DNA of 64,000 nt. Origin: Terrimonas sp937888905 (GTDB lineage: Bacteria > Bacteroidota > Bacteroidia > Chitinophagales > Chitinophagaceae). How positions within the stretch are numbered: the stretch's first letter is position 1; each line of letters begins with the position of its first letter. The position numbers were made by a program, and so were the translations under genes. The notes below the pieces were generated by a model. That model saw only the letters and a list, made by a program, of their open reading frames with translations, made no database searches and was not told the DNA's origin. Positions 33,564 through 41,896 of this stretch are shown here, in pieces. The stretch lies in contig CALATA010000001.1 of assembly GCA_937888905.1 (NCBI GenBank), positions 620,001-684,000 of the forward strand, written 5' to 3'.

Positions 33564-34646
33564 ATGAAAAAATTAACGACCATTTTTTTATTAATTTTTT
33601 CGAAGGTATGCTTCAGTCAGCGGACAGTGCAGTTTGCAGACAGTATCCGCAAAGCATATAAAATTCCCGAAATAAGTTATGCTGTAGTTAATTCTAAATC
33701 TACATTAGAAATTGCAGCATTGGGTAAACACTCTATCAATCTTGCAGACACTGCAACGTTAGTTGACCGTTTCCATATGGGCTCAAATACCAAAGCGATG
33801 ACAGCTTTCACAATCGCCAGGTATGTCGAAAAAGGAAAACTGAAATGGACGACTAAATTCTTTGATTTATTTCCAGAATGGAAAGAAAAAAGCAAATCTG
33901 AATATGCAAATATCACCTTACAAGATTTGCTTTCACATAAAGCAGGAATAGAACCCTTTCAGGGAGAAAATGACCCTCAGATCCCCGATTTTAAAGGAAC
34001 CAACCCTGAAAAAAGAAAACAATTCGGTCAGTTTGTATTAACCTTAGAACCCGTAAAACTTGACGAACATAATCCGTTCATTTATTCAAATGCGGGATAT
34101 ACATTGGCGACCTTAATGGTGGAAAAGGTGACCCGTAAAAGTTGGGAAGAACTCGTTGAAAAAGTTTTTAATAAGGATTTGAATTTAAATGTAAAATTAT
34201 CCTGGCCTGAAAATCAGAAAATAAAAGATACTTGGGGACATCTTACAGAAAATGATAGCCTGAAACCCGTTTCTTCAGACTGGAACTATCACCTGGATTA
34301 CACCGAACCAGCAGGTGATTTAAACATCAAACTCATCGACTATGTCAAATTTATCCAACTCAATTTATTAGGACTTGAAGGACAAGACAATTACCTAAAA
34401 TCAAGAACTTATAAATTTATTCACAAAGGCATAGAAAATTATTCATTAGGATGGTTTAATGTCTATGAAAATACGAAAGAACTGTCTGTGCATTCAGGAA
34501 CTGGCGCTTTTACCTATTTCACAATTGTGCATATAGACAGAACAAAAAATGTTGCTTACATCATTTTCACAAACTCCTTTAACCAACAAACACAGAAGGG
34601 CGTAAGAATTTTGATGCGAAAGCTGAAAGAAAATTACGGCAGTTAA
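33564..34646 (+). CDS. Serine hydrolase, class C beta-lactamase-like
   Basis: A 360-residue exported protein. Signal peptide residues 1-19 (MKKLTTIFLLIFSKVCFSQ). The active site is complete: SxxK as SNTK (Ser74, Lys77), YxN as YSN (Tyr174-Asn176), and HSG in SVHSGTGAF (about residue 312), replacing KTG as is usual in this group. These proteins are penicillin-binding/esterase-like peptidases, and most do not confer beta-lactam resistance. The gene is AT-rich. The stub at 32716 suggests that two related copies once stood here. Confidence 0.85.
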   Translation: MKKLTTIFLLIFSKVCFSQRTVQFADSIRKAYKIPEISYAVVNSKSTLEIAALGKHSINLADTATLVDRFHMGSNTKAMTAFTIARYVEKGKLKWTTKFFDLFPEWKEKSKSEYANITLQDLLSHKAGIEPFQGENDPQIPDFKGTNPEKRKQFGQFVLTLEPVKLDEHNPFIYSNAGYTLATLMVEKVTRKSWEELVEKVFNKDLNLNVKLSWPENQKIKDTWGHLTENDSLKPVSSDWNYHLDYTEPAGDLNIKLIDYVKFIQLNLLGLEGQDNYLKSRTYKFIHKGIENYSLGWFNVYENTKELSVHSGTGAFTYFTIVHIDRTKNVAYIIFTNSFNQQTQKGVRILMRKLKENYGS

Positions 34647-34823
34647 ATAGTTAAAGATGGATTTAAAACCTCTTATTCCGGGATATCATTTGCCGGAATA
34701 TTATTTGAAGGTTAACGTATTGAAGGTTTTACATCTTTTAATGAGTTACTTCATGTCACTGGTGTCCGGCTAAATTAGGTTGATTTTTAATTGAGTATCT
34801 TGGTTTTCGGTGAGATAAAACCC
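34647..34823. other. Right edge of the island, no gene
   Basis: A 177-bp gap. It contains ACTGGTGTCCGGCTAAATTA (about 34758-34777), which resembles an insertion-sequence terminal repeat, but no second copy is visible nearby. A short GAGAT/ATCTC hairpin (about 34812-34828) lies at the end of the hip operon. Confidence 0.25.
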
Positions 34824-35834
34824 TCATCTCAACTTAAACCGTCTGTGCCTTTCTCCGAGTATCCCGATGTATTTTTCCTTAGCTTCTATACTTAAAAAAC
34901 TACGTCTGATCATTTCCATAGCCGGCGTTACCGCTTTCATATATTGGTCAATGATGCCTTCAGCCAGTTGCTGTTTCACGCCGATTTTATCTGCGAATAG
35001 TATAAAGGATTGATAGGTATAAAATCCGTAATTGAGATAGGGTGCCTCAATCATATCACCTTCATAAAGTCCGCCATGCAGGCCAAGGTCTGCGTCATCA
35101 ATATGCAGTTTCGTGCATAACAGGTCATAGGCAGGTGACAGCAGGTAATCGCCCTGCTCACTTTCCATCAACGTAAAATTCTTCAGGAGTGCATCGCCGT
35201 TGCCAAATAGGTAATTGAATACAACCAATCTGAAAAAGTTGATCATTTCAATACCCGCGGCCGGAACATACTTACGGATAAGGTTTGCGATATCCAGATA
35301 AGACGCATTGTATTTAAAATCCGTGCCTTCCCTTTCCGGGCTTTTTCCCATCAGGGTGGCAAAATCTTCCAGTTGGTATTTGGTTCCGTCAGGTTTATAA
35401 TCGAATCGACGGGTGATGTAGGCAGGGTTACCGTCGTCGAAAAAGATCATTCCGCATGCGGCGGTCTTTATTCCGTAAAGCTGACTGGCAATCTGCATGG
35501 TTACATGCTCATTGGCCGGCATGTCTTTTATCCGCTCCAGCCTTTCCGCAGGTACGGGTTTCAGAATATGGCTACCTCGTACGTCAGTCAGACTTAATTC
35601 GTTTTTATTAAGCACCAGGCTATACTTCTCCTGAACACCACTGATGCTGATCGTTTTTCTTTTTTCGTTATACTCCTTCGTTAGTTCCGGATTTTTGCCA
35701 GGCGGCCCGAATGGCAACAGGTGACTTACTTTTTTGGAACGACCGCCAAATAACGTCAGTTGCGCCGAAGGACTGTAGGTTGTAAAACCGTATTTTAATG
35801 TCGAAGGACATACTATCACTTCAGGCAGACTCAT
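34824..35834 (-). CDS. HipT-like toxin kinase (HipA core without N-terminal subdomain)
   Basis: A 336-residue HipA-type Ser/Thr kinase lacking the HipA N-subdomain 1. The Gly-rich loop is SISGVQEKYS, with Ser63 and Ser65 in the SIS arrangement known as autophosphorylation sites in HipT. The catalytic loop GNGDALLKNF keeps Asp and Asn (DxxxxN), and the metal Asp is in SPAYDLL. HipA/HipT kinases phosphorylate aminoacyl-tRNA synthetases and stop translation. Its ATG overlaps the stop of the small HipA-N gene (35831-35834). The size closely matches HipT of the E. coli O127 HipBST system, which I infer as the nearest type. Confidence 0.8.
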   Translation of the reverse strand: MSLPEVIVCPSTLKYGFTTYSPSAQLTLFGGRSKKVSHLLPFGPPGKNPELTKEYNEKRKTISISGVQEKYSLVLNKNELSLTDVRGSHILKPVPAERLERIKDMPANEHVTMQIASQLYGIKTAACGMIFFDDGNPAYITRRFDYKPDGTKYQLEDFATLMGKSPEREGTDFKYNASYLDIANLIRKYVPAAGIEMINFFRLVVFNYLFGNGDALLKNFTLMESEQGDYLLSPAYDLLCTKLHIDDADLGLHGGLYEGDMIEAPYLNYGFYTYQSFILFADKIGVKQQLAEGIIDQYMKAVTPAMEMIRRSFLSIEAKEKYIGILGERHRRFKLR

Positions 35835-36163
35835 AGCGTTTCTTTTACAGTGATGGGACCAATACTATCTTGCCTGGTCGTTGCCAGCAACAAACGGAAG
35901 TAGTCATTCTCGTCAATTTTCAGCATACGACACTGCATTTTTTTATTCGCTCCTTCACTGAGCATATTGGTAAAAACGGGGAAAAGAATATCGCTTTTAT
36001 ACGGCTCTGCGCGTAGCGGCATGGTGATACTTATGGGCCGCCCGTCCGCTATGCGGTAAGCATCATCATAAATAAATGTATAGATGCGGCCATCCTTTTG
36101 CAATGTACCTGCCAATTGATCATTATAATAAACATTGGCAATGCTTGCCTTATTAGTTGCCAT
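35831..36163 (-). CDS. HipS-like protein (separate HipA N-terminal domain)
   Basis: A 110-residue protein equal to the HipA N1 domain: VYYNDQLAGTLQKDGRIYTF then IYDDAYRIADGRPISITMPL, then LFPVFTNMLSEG, the region that precedes the kinase core in full HipA. Here it is a separate gene between the XRE gene and the kinase gene, with overlaps on both sides (11 nt with hipB, 4 nt with the kinase). In HipBST the equivalent HipS acts as the antitoxin. Assignment of that role here is inferred from gene order and size. Confidence 0.75.
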   Translation of the reverse strand: MATNKASIANVYYNDQLAGTLQKDGRIYTFIYDDAYRIADGRPISITMPLRAEPYKSDILFPVFTNMLSEGANKKMQCRMLKIDENDYFRLLLATTRQDSIGPITVKETL

Positions 36164-36404
36164 GATTCGTATCTGTTTTTTCTTCGCTCGTTCCTGTTTC
36201 CTTCAGCAGCAACCGGATGGTAAGTCCCAGGGGATCGATTATTTTCAGCAGTGTTCCGATCGACGGATTCGCTTTACCCGTTTCTACTTGTTGAAGCGTC
36301 CGCAACCCCACACCGGCAATCGCCGCTAAGTCCGGCTGAAGAAGTCTGAGTAGTTCACGCCTTTTGCGAATTACATCACCTATTGATTGTTGTTCATTCC
36401 GCAT
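36153..36404 (-). CDS. hipB: HipB-like XRE-family regulator
   Basis: An 83-residue helix-turn-helix protein (IGDVIRKRRELLRLLQPDLA then AIAGVGLRTLQQVETGKANP), typical of HipB, with a short charged tail. It is the first gene of the hip operon and should repress it. A 19-bp element covering its start codon occurs twice more upstream (36457 and 36516), which makes autoregulation very likely. Its stop overlaps the next ATG, so the three products are translationally coupled. Confidence 0.85.
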   Translation of the reverse strand: MRNEQQSIGDVIRKRRELLRLLQPDLAAIAGVGLRTLQQVETGKANPSIGTLLKIIDPLGLTIRLLLKETGTSEEKTDTNHGN

Positions 36405-36534
36405 TATGTTGCGCTTTTGGGTTAAACATACGATTCAGTCAGGAAAAATCACTAAAAAGCGCAGTATAATACGGAATCAATGATTTTTTAAACCCGCTGG
36501 CTTACCTGAAGGCCAAAGCGCAGTATAGTACGGA
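36398..36534. promoter_or_regulatory. hipB: Three 19-bp sites at 59-bp steps, probable HipB operators
   Basis: AAGCGCAGTATAATACGGA at 36457-36475 and AAGCGCAGTATAGTACGGA at 36516-36534 differ by one base. A third copy on the minus strand at 36398-36416 (AAGCGCAACATAATGCGGA) contains the hipB start codon. All three are 59 bp apart, start to start. The core GTAT-A-ATAC is palindromic. A TATGTTTA box (minus strand, about 36422-36429) between the first two sites is the likely hipB promoter. The 325-bp gap between hipB and tetR has no gene. Confidence 0.75.
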
Positions 36535-36633
36535 TTTTATGTCCCAACTTTCTTAACCGACTGCTAATCATTTTCTAATGTATATTAAAACCGCCGTCAG
36601 CTAACTTCGCATCATCCAAGAAGAATGACCGTC

Positions 36634-36654
36634 AATGATAGTAATACTATTATT
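36634..36654. promoter_or_regulatory. 21-bp pseudo-palindrome, candidate TetR operator
   Basis: AATGATAGTA (36634-36643), a central A, then TACTATTATT (36645-36654): 9 of 10 base pairs are symmetric. It lies about 27 bp upstream of the -7 box of the TetR gene, as expected for an autoregulator operator. Confidence 0.5.
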
Positions 36655-36680
36655 TGTAATTGCTTAACATTTTAAAGTAT

Positions 36681-36688
36681 TAGCTTTG
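36681..36688 (+). promoter_or_regulatory. -7 box TAGCTTTG of the export operon
   Basis: A perfect TAnnTTTG, 42 nt before the tetR ATG. It probably drives the four genes to 41832. Confidence 0.6.
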
Positions 36689-36730
36689 CATAATCTTGTA
36701 ATAGCATAGTTTCTTGCGAAAAACATTTTT

Positions 36731-37405
36731 ATGGACGTCTTGCTGAAGTTTAAATTAAACGAACACCTCTACCTCAGAGATCCGGAAACAAGCGAAGTAG
36801 GCAAAGCTATTGTCAACAACGCCATCGAACTGATCCACGAAGTCGGCTTCGAACAGTTCACTTTTAAAAAATTAGCGCAGAAAATCGATTCCACCGAAGC
36901 TACCATCTACCGCTATTTTTCTTCCAAGTATAAGTTACTGACCTATATCCTCAATTGGTATTGGTGCTACCTTGAATTCGTGGCCAAAATGCGACTCCAA
37001 CAGATCGTTGACCCGGTGGAAAAACTCAGGCTGATGCTGCGCATCATCATGCACGACGAAGAAGTAGTCTCCCGCGTACAGGATTACAATCTTGAAAAAC
37101 TGCATAGCATCGTTATAGCGGAGAGCAGCAAAGCCTACCTCGTGAAAGAAGTGGATGAAATCAACCAGGAGAAAGTATTCAGCCCGCTGAAGAGCCTTTG
37201 CCATTTTATACAGGAAATTATTCTTGAACTCAATCCGGATTTTGATTATTCCAGATCCCTGGCAAGTACCCTGCTGGAAACCGCACACGATCAGCAGTTT
37301 TTCAGCGAGCACCTGCCGTCCCTGACAGATAATACCGCCAGACTTGATCACCGTAAGTACGTTTTCAATTACCTGAACAAGCTGGCTTTCTCGGTACTTA
37401 AATAA
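36731..37405 (+). CDS. TetR/AcrR-family regulator
   Basis: A 224-residue protein. The N-terminal HTH is clear: AIVNNAIELIHEVGFEQFTF then KKLAQKIDSTEATIYRYFSS, then KYKLLTYILNWYW. The C-terminal half is a ligand-binding helical domain without a recognisable subfamily. It is the first gene of an operon with ABC, HlyD and TolC genes and should control it. The next gene starts with GTG only 8 nt after its stop. Confidence 0.9.
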   Translation: MDVLLKFKLNEHLYLRDPETSEVGKAIVNNAIELIHEVGFEQFTFKKLAQKIDSTEATIYRYFSSKYKLLTYILNWYWCYLEFVAKMRLQQIVDPVEKLRLMLRIIMHDEEVVSRVQDYNLEKLHSIVIAESSKAYLVKEVDEINQEKVFSPLKSLCHFIQEIILELNPDFDYSRSLASTLLETAHDQQFFSEHLPSLTDNTARLDHRKYVFNYLNKLAFSVLK

Positions 37406-37413
37406 CCTATACC

Positions 37414-39084
37414 GTGGCGCAAAACACCAACGTGCAATTCAGCAGCAGGAAGCTGTTTCAGTACATTACCAAAGAAAAAAAGGATGTTGGTAACATCTAT
37501 ATTTATGCCATATTGAGTGGCCTCGTGCAGCTTAGCATTCCAATAGGCATTCAGGCCATCGTGAGTTTTGTAATGGGGGCAACCATGGTCACCTCTTTAT
37601 ATATCCTTATCGGCTTTGTTGTACTCGGCACCTTCCTTGTCGGCTTTTTCAGAATCCGGGTTATGCAGATCATTGAAAAGATCCAGCAGAAAATTTTCGT
37701 GGAGTATGCACTGGCTTTTGCAGAGAAACTCCCGCGGATCAACCTCACCGCCAGCAAAAAGTACTACCTGCCCGAATTGGTCAACCGTTTTTTCGATGCG
37801 CCCAACCTGCAGAAAGCTATTGCCAAGTTATTATTGGAGATACCAACAGCGCTCATCCAAATCGTGTTTGGTATTTTGTTGCTTTCTTTTTATCACCCCT
37901 GGTTCCTGGTTTTTGGTGCAATGGTAGTAATGATCGTGATCCTCATTTTCCGGTTTTCCATGAATTCGGGTATCCAGTCCAGTATCGAAGAGAGCGATAA
38001 GAAGTACGAAGTCGTGTCGTGGCTGGAAGATATTGCCGGCTCTGTGAAAACGTTCAAGATCAATTCCCGCGCCAATACACACCTCACCGGCACCGACAAC
38101 CGCGTAGTCGATTACCTGCAACACCGTACTTCCCATTTCAAGGTATTGTTGTTTCAGTATTGGACCATCGTAGGCTTCAAAGTCCTCATCACTTTATTGA
38201 TGCTGGGCATCGGCGTATACCTGCTCGTCAACCAGCAATTGAACATCGGCGCCTTCATCGCCGCCGAGATCGTGGTACTGACCATCCTCACGGCTGTGGA
38301 AAAACTGATCAAGAGCCTGGAGAGTTATTACGACGTCATTACGTCATTGACCAAGTTGAGCAAAGTAACGGAACTGGCCGAGGAACGTAACGCCGATATA
38401 GAATTGAATCCTTCCGAGAATGGAGTAGAAGTTGCTTTTAAAGAAGTGATGTTCCAGTTCAGCGATCAGAAGCCCATCCTGCGTAACCTGAATTTCAGTA
38501 TCCCGGCCAACAGCCTTACGGTCATACGTGGTAAACTCGGCGCCGGAAAGTCGCTTCTGCTGAATATGATGGCCGGTTTTTATGAACCCGCCAACGGAAG
38601 TATTCTTTTCGATAAAGTACCGTTGAAAAATCTTGACAAGTCTTCTTTCCGGGATATGACAGGCATCTACCTGAAAGACATGACCGTGATCAAAGGATCT
38701 TTATTGGATAATATTATCCTTGGCCGGCAAAACCTCGATACCCAGGATGTGCTTGCATTGGCGGAAGAGTGGGGTATCGGCGATTTTTCCAGCCAGTTTA
38801 CCGGAGGCTTCCTTACGGTATTAAGCGAAACGGATACCGAACTTTCCTTCAGCTCAAGAAAGAAAATTTTGCTGTTGAGAGCCATGCTCGGCCGCAAGCG
38901 GTTGCTATTGCTCGAAGATCCTGTCGATGGCATGAATGAAGAATTTTCGCAGGCGATGATCCGGTACCTGAACAGGATCAAAGAGGATACCACCATCGTG
39001 GTGGTGACGGAAAACACCGCGCTGCTCGAAGCCGCCGATAGTATTTTCTCCTTAAAAGATGGAGCAGTAATACAGGAAAAATAA
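37414..39084 (+). CDS. ABC exporter half-transporter with degenerate ATPase motifs
   Basis: A 556-residue TMD-NBD fusion. Six transmembrane helices occupy about residues 28-310; the nucleotide-binding domain runs about 335-556. There is no C39 peptidase domain. Walker A is intact (GKLGAGKS, 373-380). Other motifs deviate: the Q-loop position has Lys421 (YLKDM), the signature is LSFSS (477-481) instead of LSGGQ, Walker B ends Glu-Asp (LLLLED, 497-502) instead of Asp-Glu, and the H-loop has Thr532. The start is GTG, 8 nt after tetR. With the HlyD and TolC genes it would form a type I-like exporter; the cargo is unknown. Confidence 0.85.
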   Translation: MAQNTNVQFSSRKLFQYITKEKKDVGNIYIYAILSGLVQLSIPIGIQAIVSFVMGATMVTSLYILIGFVVLGTFLVGFFRIRVMQIIEKIQQKIFVEYALAFAEKLPRINLTASKKYYLPELVNRFFDAPNLQKAIAKLLLEIPTALIQIVFGILLLSFYHPWFLVFGAMVVMIVILIFRFSMNSGIQSSIEESDKKYEVVSWLEDIAGSVKTFKINSRANTHLTGTDNRVVDYLQHRTSHFKVLLFQYWTIVGFKVLITLLMLGIGVYLLVNQQLNIGAFIAAEIVVLTILTAVEKLIKSLESYYDVITSLTKLSKVTELAEERNADIELNPSENGVEVAFKEVMFQFSDQKPILRNLNFSIPANSLTVIRGKLGAGKSLLLNMMAGFYEPANGSILFDKVPLKNLDKSSFRDMTGIYLKDMTVIKGSLLDNIILGRQNLDTQDVLALAEEWGIGDFSSQFTGGFLTVLSETDTELSFSSRKKILLLRAMLGRKRLLLLEDPVDGMNEEFSQAMIRYLNRIKEDTTIVVVTENTALLEAADSIFSLKDGAVIQEK

Positions 39085-39131
39085 TCCGGCAACCAGTTAC
39101 CCCTTCAATCACCACCTATAATGCTGACAAT

Positions 39132-40448
39132 ATGAAACTCCAATCATTTGAAAACATTTACCACGTACACCGCGGCTCACGGGTGAAACGCTGGTTTTAT
39201 TTTTTCCTTGCCGTGGGTGTGGTCATTTTATTCCTGCCCTGGACGCAGAATGTAAAGGCCAAAGGCACCGTGACCACTTTATACCAGGAGCAACGCCCCC
39301 AGCAATTGAATTCACCCATCCCCGGTCGCATCGTCCGGTGGTATGTGAAAAACGGAGATTTCGTGAAGAAGGGAGATACCATTGTACAACTCACGGAGGT
39401 TAAAGAAGATTACATGGACCCGATGCTGGTAGACCGGACGCAGCAACAGGTTGACGCAAAAAAAGGTGTCAGGAATTATTACGAAGCTAAAGTAGGTACC
39501 ACCGAAGCACAACTCGCTGCATTGAACAGCTCAAGGGAGTTGAAATTACAGCAATTGAAAGTGAAACTCGGCCAGCTTAATAATAAACTCGCTGCAGAAC
39601 AGGCAGAACTGGAAGCGGCAACCAATGAGCTGAAATTGTCCGGCGATCAATACGAGCGCCAGAAAAAAATGTACGACGAAGGATTGGTTTCACTGACACA
39701 GTTTCAGCAAAGAAGCGTGTCTTACCAGAACGCCCTGGCCAAAAAGACCGCTGCCGAAAACAAACTGGCACAGACACAACAGGAGCTCATCACCGTGAAC
39801 CTCGAGCAGAATGCCACGGTGCAGGACTATACAGAGAAGCTCAGCAAAATACAGGGTGAACGTTTCCAGAGTATGGGCCAGATCGAAAGCAGCACCGGCG
39901 ATATTGTGAAGTTGGAAAACCAGATGACCAATTATAAGATACGTCAGGGACTTTATTTTGTAATCGCATCACAGGACGGACAAGTGGTGCAGCTCAACAA
40001 AGCAGGGATCGGTGAAATTTTAAAAGACGGCGAAAGCATTGGTTCCATCGTGCCGGCACATGTGAACTATGCGGTGGAAATCTTTATCAAACCCGTTGAT
40101 CTGCCACTGGTGAAACCCGGTCAGAAAGTGATGTGCGTGTTCGACGGATTTCCCGCCATCGTTTTTTCCGGATGGCCCAACACCAGCTACGGCATCTTCG
40201 CCGGCAAAGTAATAGCGGTGGAAAGTAATATCACAACAAACGGACTTTTCAAAGCTTTGGTGGTAGAGGAAAAAGGCAAGAAGCCCTGGCCGCCCCAGAT
40301 AAAAATGGGCGCCGGTGTGCAGGCCATCGCCATTCTCAACGATGTGCCGGTATGGTACGAGCTATGGAGGAATATCAACGGATTCCCTCCCGATTATTAT
40401 ACAGTGTCCACTGATAAATCCGGTTCAGGCAATGAAAAATCTAAATAA
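39132..40448 (+). CDS. HlyD-family membrane fusion protein
   Basis: A 438-residue periplasmic adaptor. One transmembrane helix near residues 20-38 (WFYFFLAVGVVILFLPW) anchors it in the inner membrane. A biotinyl-lipoyl-like half-motif follows (LNSPIPGRIVRWYVKNGDFV then KKGDTIVQL), then a long coiled coil (about 110-260), the second lipoyl half (YFVIASQDGQVVQLNKAGIG), and a beta-barrel domain. It bridges the ABC protein to the TolC channel. Its 3' end overlaps the TolC gene by 17 nt. Confidence 0.9.
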   Translation: MKLQSFENIYHVHRGSRVKRWFYFFLAVGVVILFLPWTQNVKAKGTVTTLYQEQRPQQLNSPIPGRIVRWYVKNGDFVKKGDTIVQLTEVKEDYMDPMLVDRTQQQVDAKKGVRNYYEAKVGTTEAQLAALNSSRELKLQQLKVKLGQLNNKLAAEQAELEAATNELKLSGDQYERQKKMYDEGLVSLTQFQQRSVSYQNALAKKTAAENKLAQTQQELITVNLEQNATVQDYTEKLSKIQGERFQSMGQIESSTGDIVKLENQMTNYKIRQGLYFVIASQDGQVVQLNKAGIGEILKDGESIGSIVPAHVNYAVEIFIKPVDLPLVKPGQKVMCVFDGFPAIVFSGWPNTSYGIFAGKVIAVESNITTNGLFKALVVEEKGKKPWPPQIKMGAGVQAIAILNDVPVWYELWRNINGFPPDYYTVSTDKSGSGNEKSK

Positions 40449-41832
40449 AGGCAGCTTGCTCCTGCTACTGCTGCTGGTTAGTCATATTGTCACGGCTCAG
40501 GATACCTTGCGCCTGGCGCACAACGAGTTCCTGGCCATCGTAAAAAACTATCACCCGCTGGCCTTCCGCTACCGTTTGCAGACACAAATAGCGACCGCGG
40601 AAATACAAGCGGCCCGTGGCGAATTTGATCCTATGCTCCAGGCAAAAACAGGATCGAAGACAATCGACGCACTCAATTATTACGAAGAAAAAAATATCGG
40701 TCTCGGTATACCTACCTGGTACGGCATCGAACTCAATGGCAACTATACCAGCCTGGAAGGCGATAAACTCAACAACAGCGATACAAAGGGAGGTTTGTAT
40801 CAATTCGGTATCACATTGCCGCTTGCTAAAAACTTGTTGTACGATAGAAGGAGGGCATTGCTCGACCAGGCGAGGTTCGGCCTGCAGATGACGGAAGCGG
40901 AACAACGCCTGCTCACCAACCAACTGCTACTGGATGCCGATAATGCTTATTGGGAATGGGTGAAATATTATGACGCTTATCAATTACAAAGGCAGACTTT
41001 CGCCATCAATCAGCAACGGTTACAGTTCATACGCAAAACCTATGAGTACGGCGAGCGTGCCGCCATCGACACCACAGAAGCATTGTCGCAATTGCAAAGT
41101 TTTGAACTGCAGATGGAAGACGCTTACCTGAAGTTTGTAAAAGCCACGCAGGAGTTGTCTTTATTCCTGTGGAAAGAAGACCAACAGCCTTACGATATCA
41201 GTTCAATGATTATACCTGTTGATAAAATTACCGGCAGCAATGCCTATGATGATTATTCAGCCCTATTGCTCCAGATCGAAAGTCAAACCATTACCCAACA
41301 CGCCGCGCTGCAATATTATTTTCAAAAGCAAAACATCCTGGAGAGTGAGCGCCGGCTGAAGTTTCAAAGCTTTCTGCCCAAGCTGGACTTCACCTATAAT
41401 TTTTTTAATAAAGAAAATTATCGCGCTGCTTATTTTCCCCTGTTTACGGATAATTATCAATATGGATTAAAGCTGGAAATTCCGTTATTCCTGCGACAGG
41501 CAAGGGCTGGTTATGAGATAGCGAAAGTGAAAATCAGGCAAAACAGGCTGGATGCTAATTATAAGCAGCAGGAGTTAACAGCAAAAATTACCGCAACGCG
41601 AAATGAAGTACTTAACTATAAACGACAGATCGATATCGCGCAACAGAACATTGGTAACTACCGCAAATTGCTGAATGCAGAGGAAACCCTGTTTCGAAAC
41701 GGCGAGAGCTCGATGTTTCTGATTAATTCACGCGAAAATAAATTACTCGAAGCCGAACAGAAACTGCTCGATCTTCGCTTGAAATTTCTAAACAGCTATA
41801 ACCAGCTCAAATGGTTAAATGAAAATTTTTAA
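40432..41832 (+). CDS. TolC-family outer membrane efflux protein
   Basis: A 466-residue protein. The ATG at 40432 gives a signal peptide (MKNLNKGSLLLLLLLVSHIV, then TAQ). The two-repeat helical-barrel pattern is visible: LEIPLFLRQARAGYEIAKVK and FRNGESSMFLINSRENKLLE near the C-terminus are typical of TolC-family proteins. An earlier in-frame ATG (40315) lies deep in the HlyD gene and is unlikely. It forms the outer-membrane exit duct. The operon ends at the terminator at 41867. Confidence 0.9.
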   Translation: MKNLNKGSLLLLLLLVSHIVTAQDTLRLAHNEFLAIVKNYHPLAFRYRLQTQIATAEIQAARGEFDPMLQAKTGSKTIDALNYYEEKNIGLGIPTWYGIELNGNYTSLEGDKLNNSDTKGGLYQFGITLPLAKNLLYDRRRALLDQARFGLQMTEAEQRLLTNQLLLDADNAYWEWVKYYDAYQLQRQTFAINQQRLQFIRKTYEYGERAAIDTTEALSQLQSFELQMEDAYLKFVKATQELSLFLWKEDQQPYDISSMIIPVDKITGSNAYDDYSALLLQIESQTITQHAALQYYFQKQNILESERRLKFQSFLPKLDFTYNFFNKENYRAAYFPLFTDNYQYGLKLEIPLFLRQARAGYEIAKVKIRQNRLDANYKQQELTAKITATRNEVLNYKRQIDIAQQNIGNYRKLLNAEETLFRNGESSMFLINSRENKLLEAEQKLLDLRLKFLNSYNQLKWLNENF

Positions 41833-41866
41833 ACAGACCGTGTGTTATCTCCTTATCTGCTTAATG

Positions 41867-41896
41867 ATTACCGCTTATATGCGGTAATTTTTTTTA
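41867..41896 (+). terminator. Rho-independent terminator of the export operon
   Basis: ATTACCGC (41867-41874) pairs with GCGGTAAT (41881-41888) around TTATAT, followed by eight T. Confidence 0.85.

Larger units (their letters stand above)
31044..34823. mobile_element. AT-rich island with conjugative-transposon remnant
   Basis: Base composition drops sharply right after the mnmE stop and recovers at the hip operon. The segment holds an rteC pseudogene with several frameshifts, a broken ORF, a gene stub, and three intact genes with A/T-rich codons. RteC is a regulator of CTnDOT-type conjugative transposons, so the segment is best read as a decayed integrated element plus later cargo. No integrase, mob or tra gene remains, and I could not identify flanking att repeats. 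The first 290 bp (31044-31340) contain no gene apart from the repeat pair at 31276-31295. Confidence 0.55.

Noticed and set aside
34758..34777. Sequence like an insertion-sequence end (TGGTGTCCGGCTAAATTA)
   Set aside because: No matching inverted end or transposase fragment is visible nearby, so it is kept only as a remark in the gap entry.
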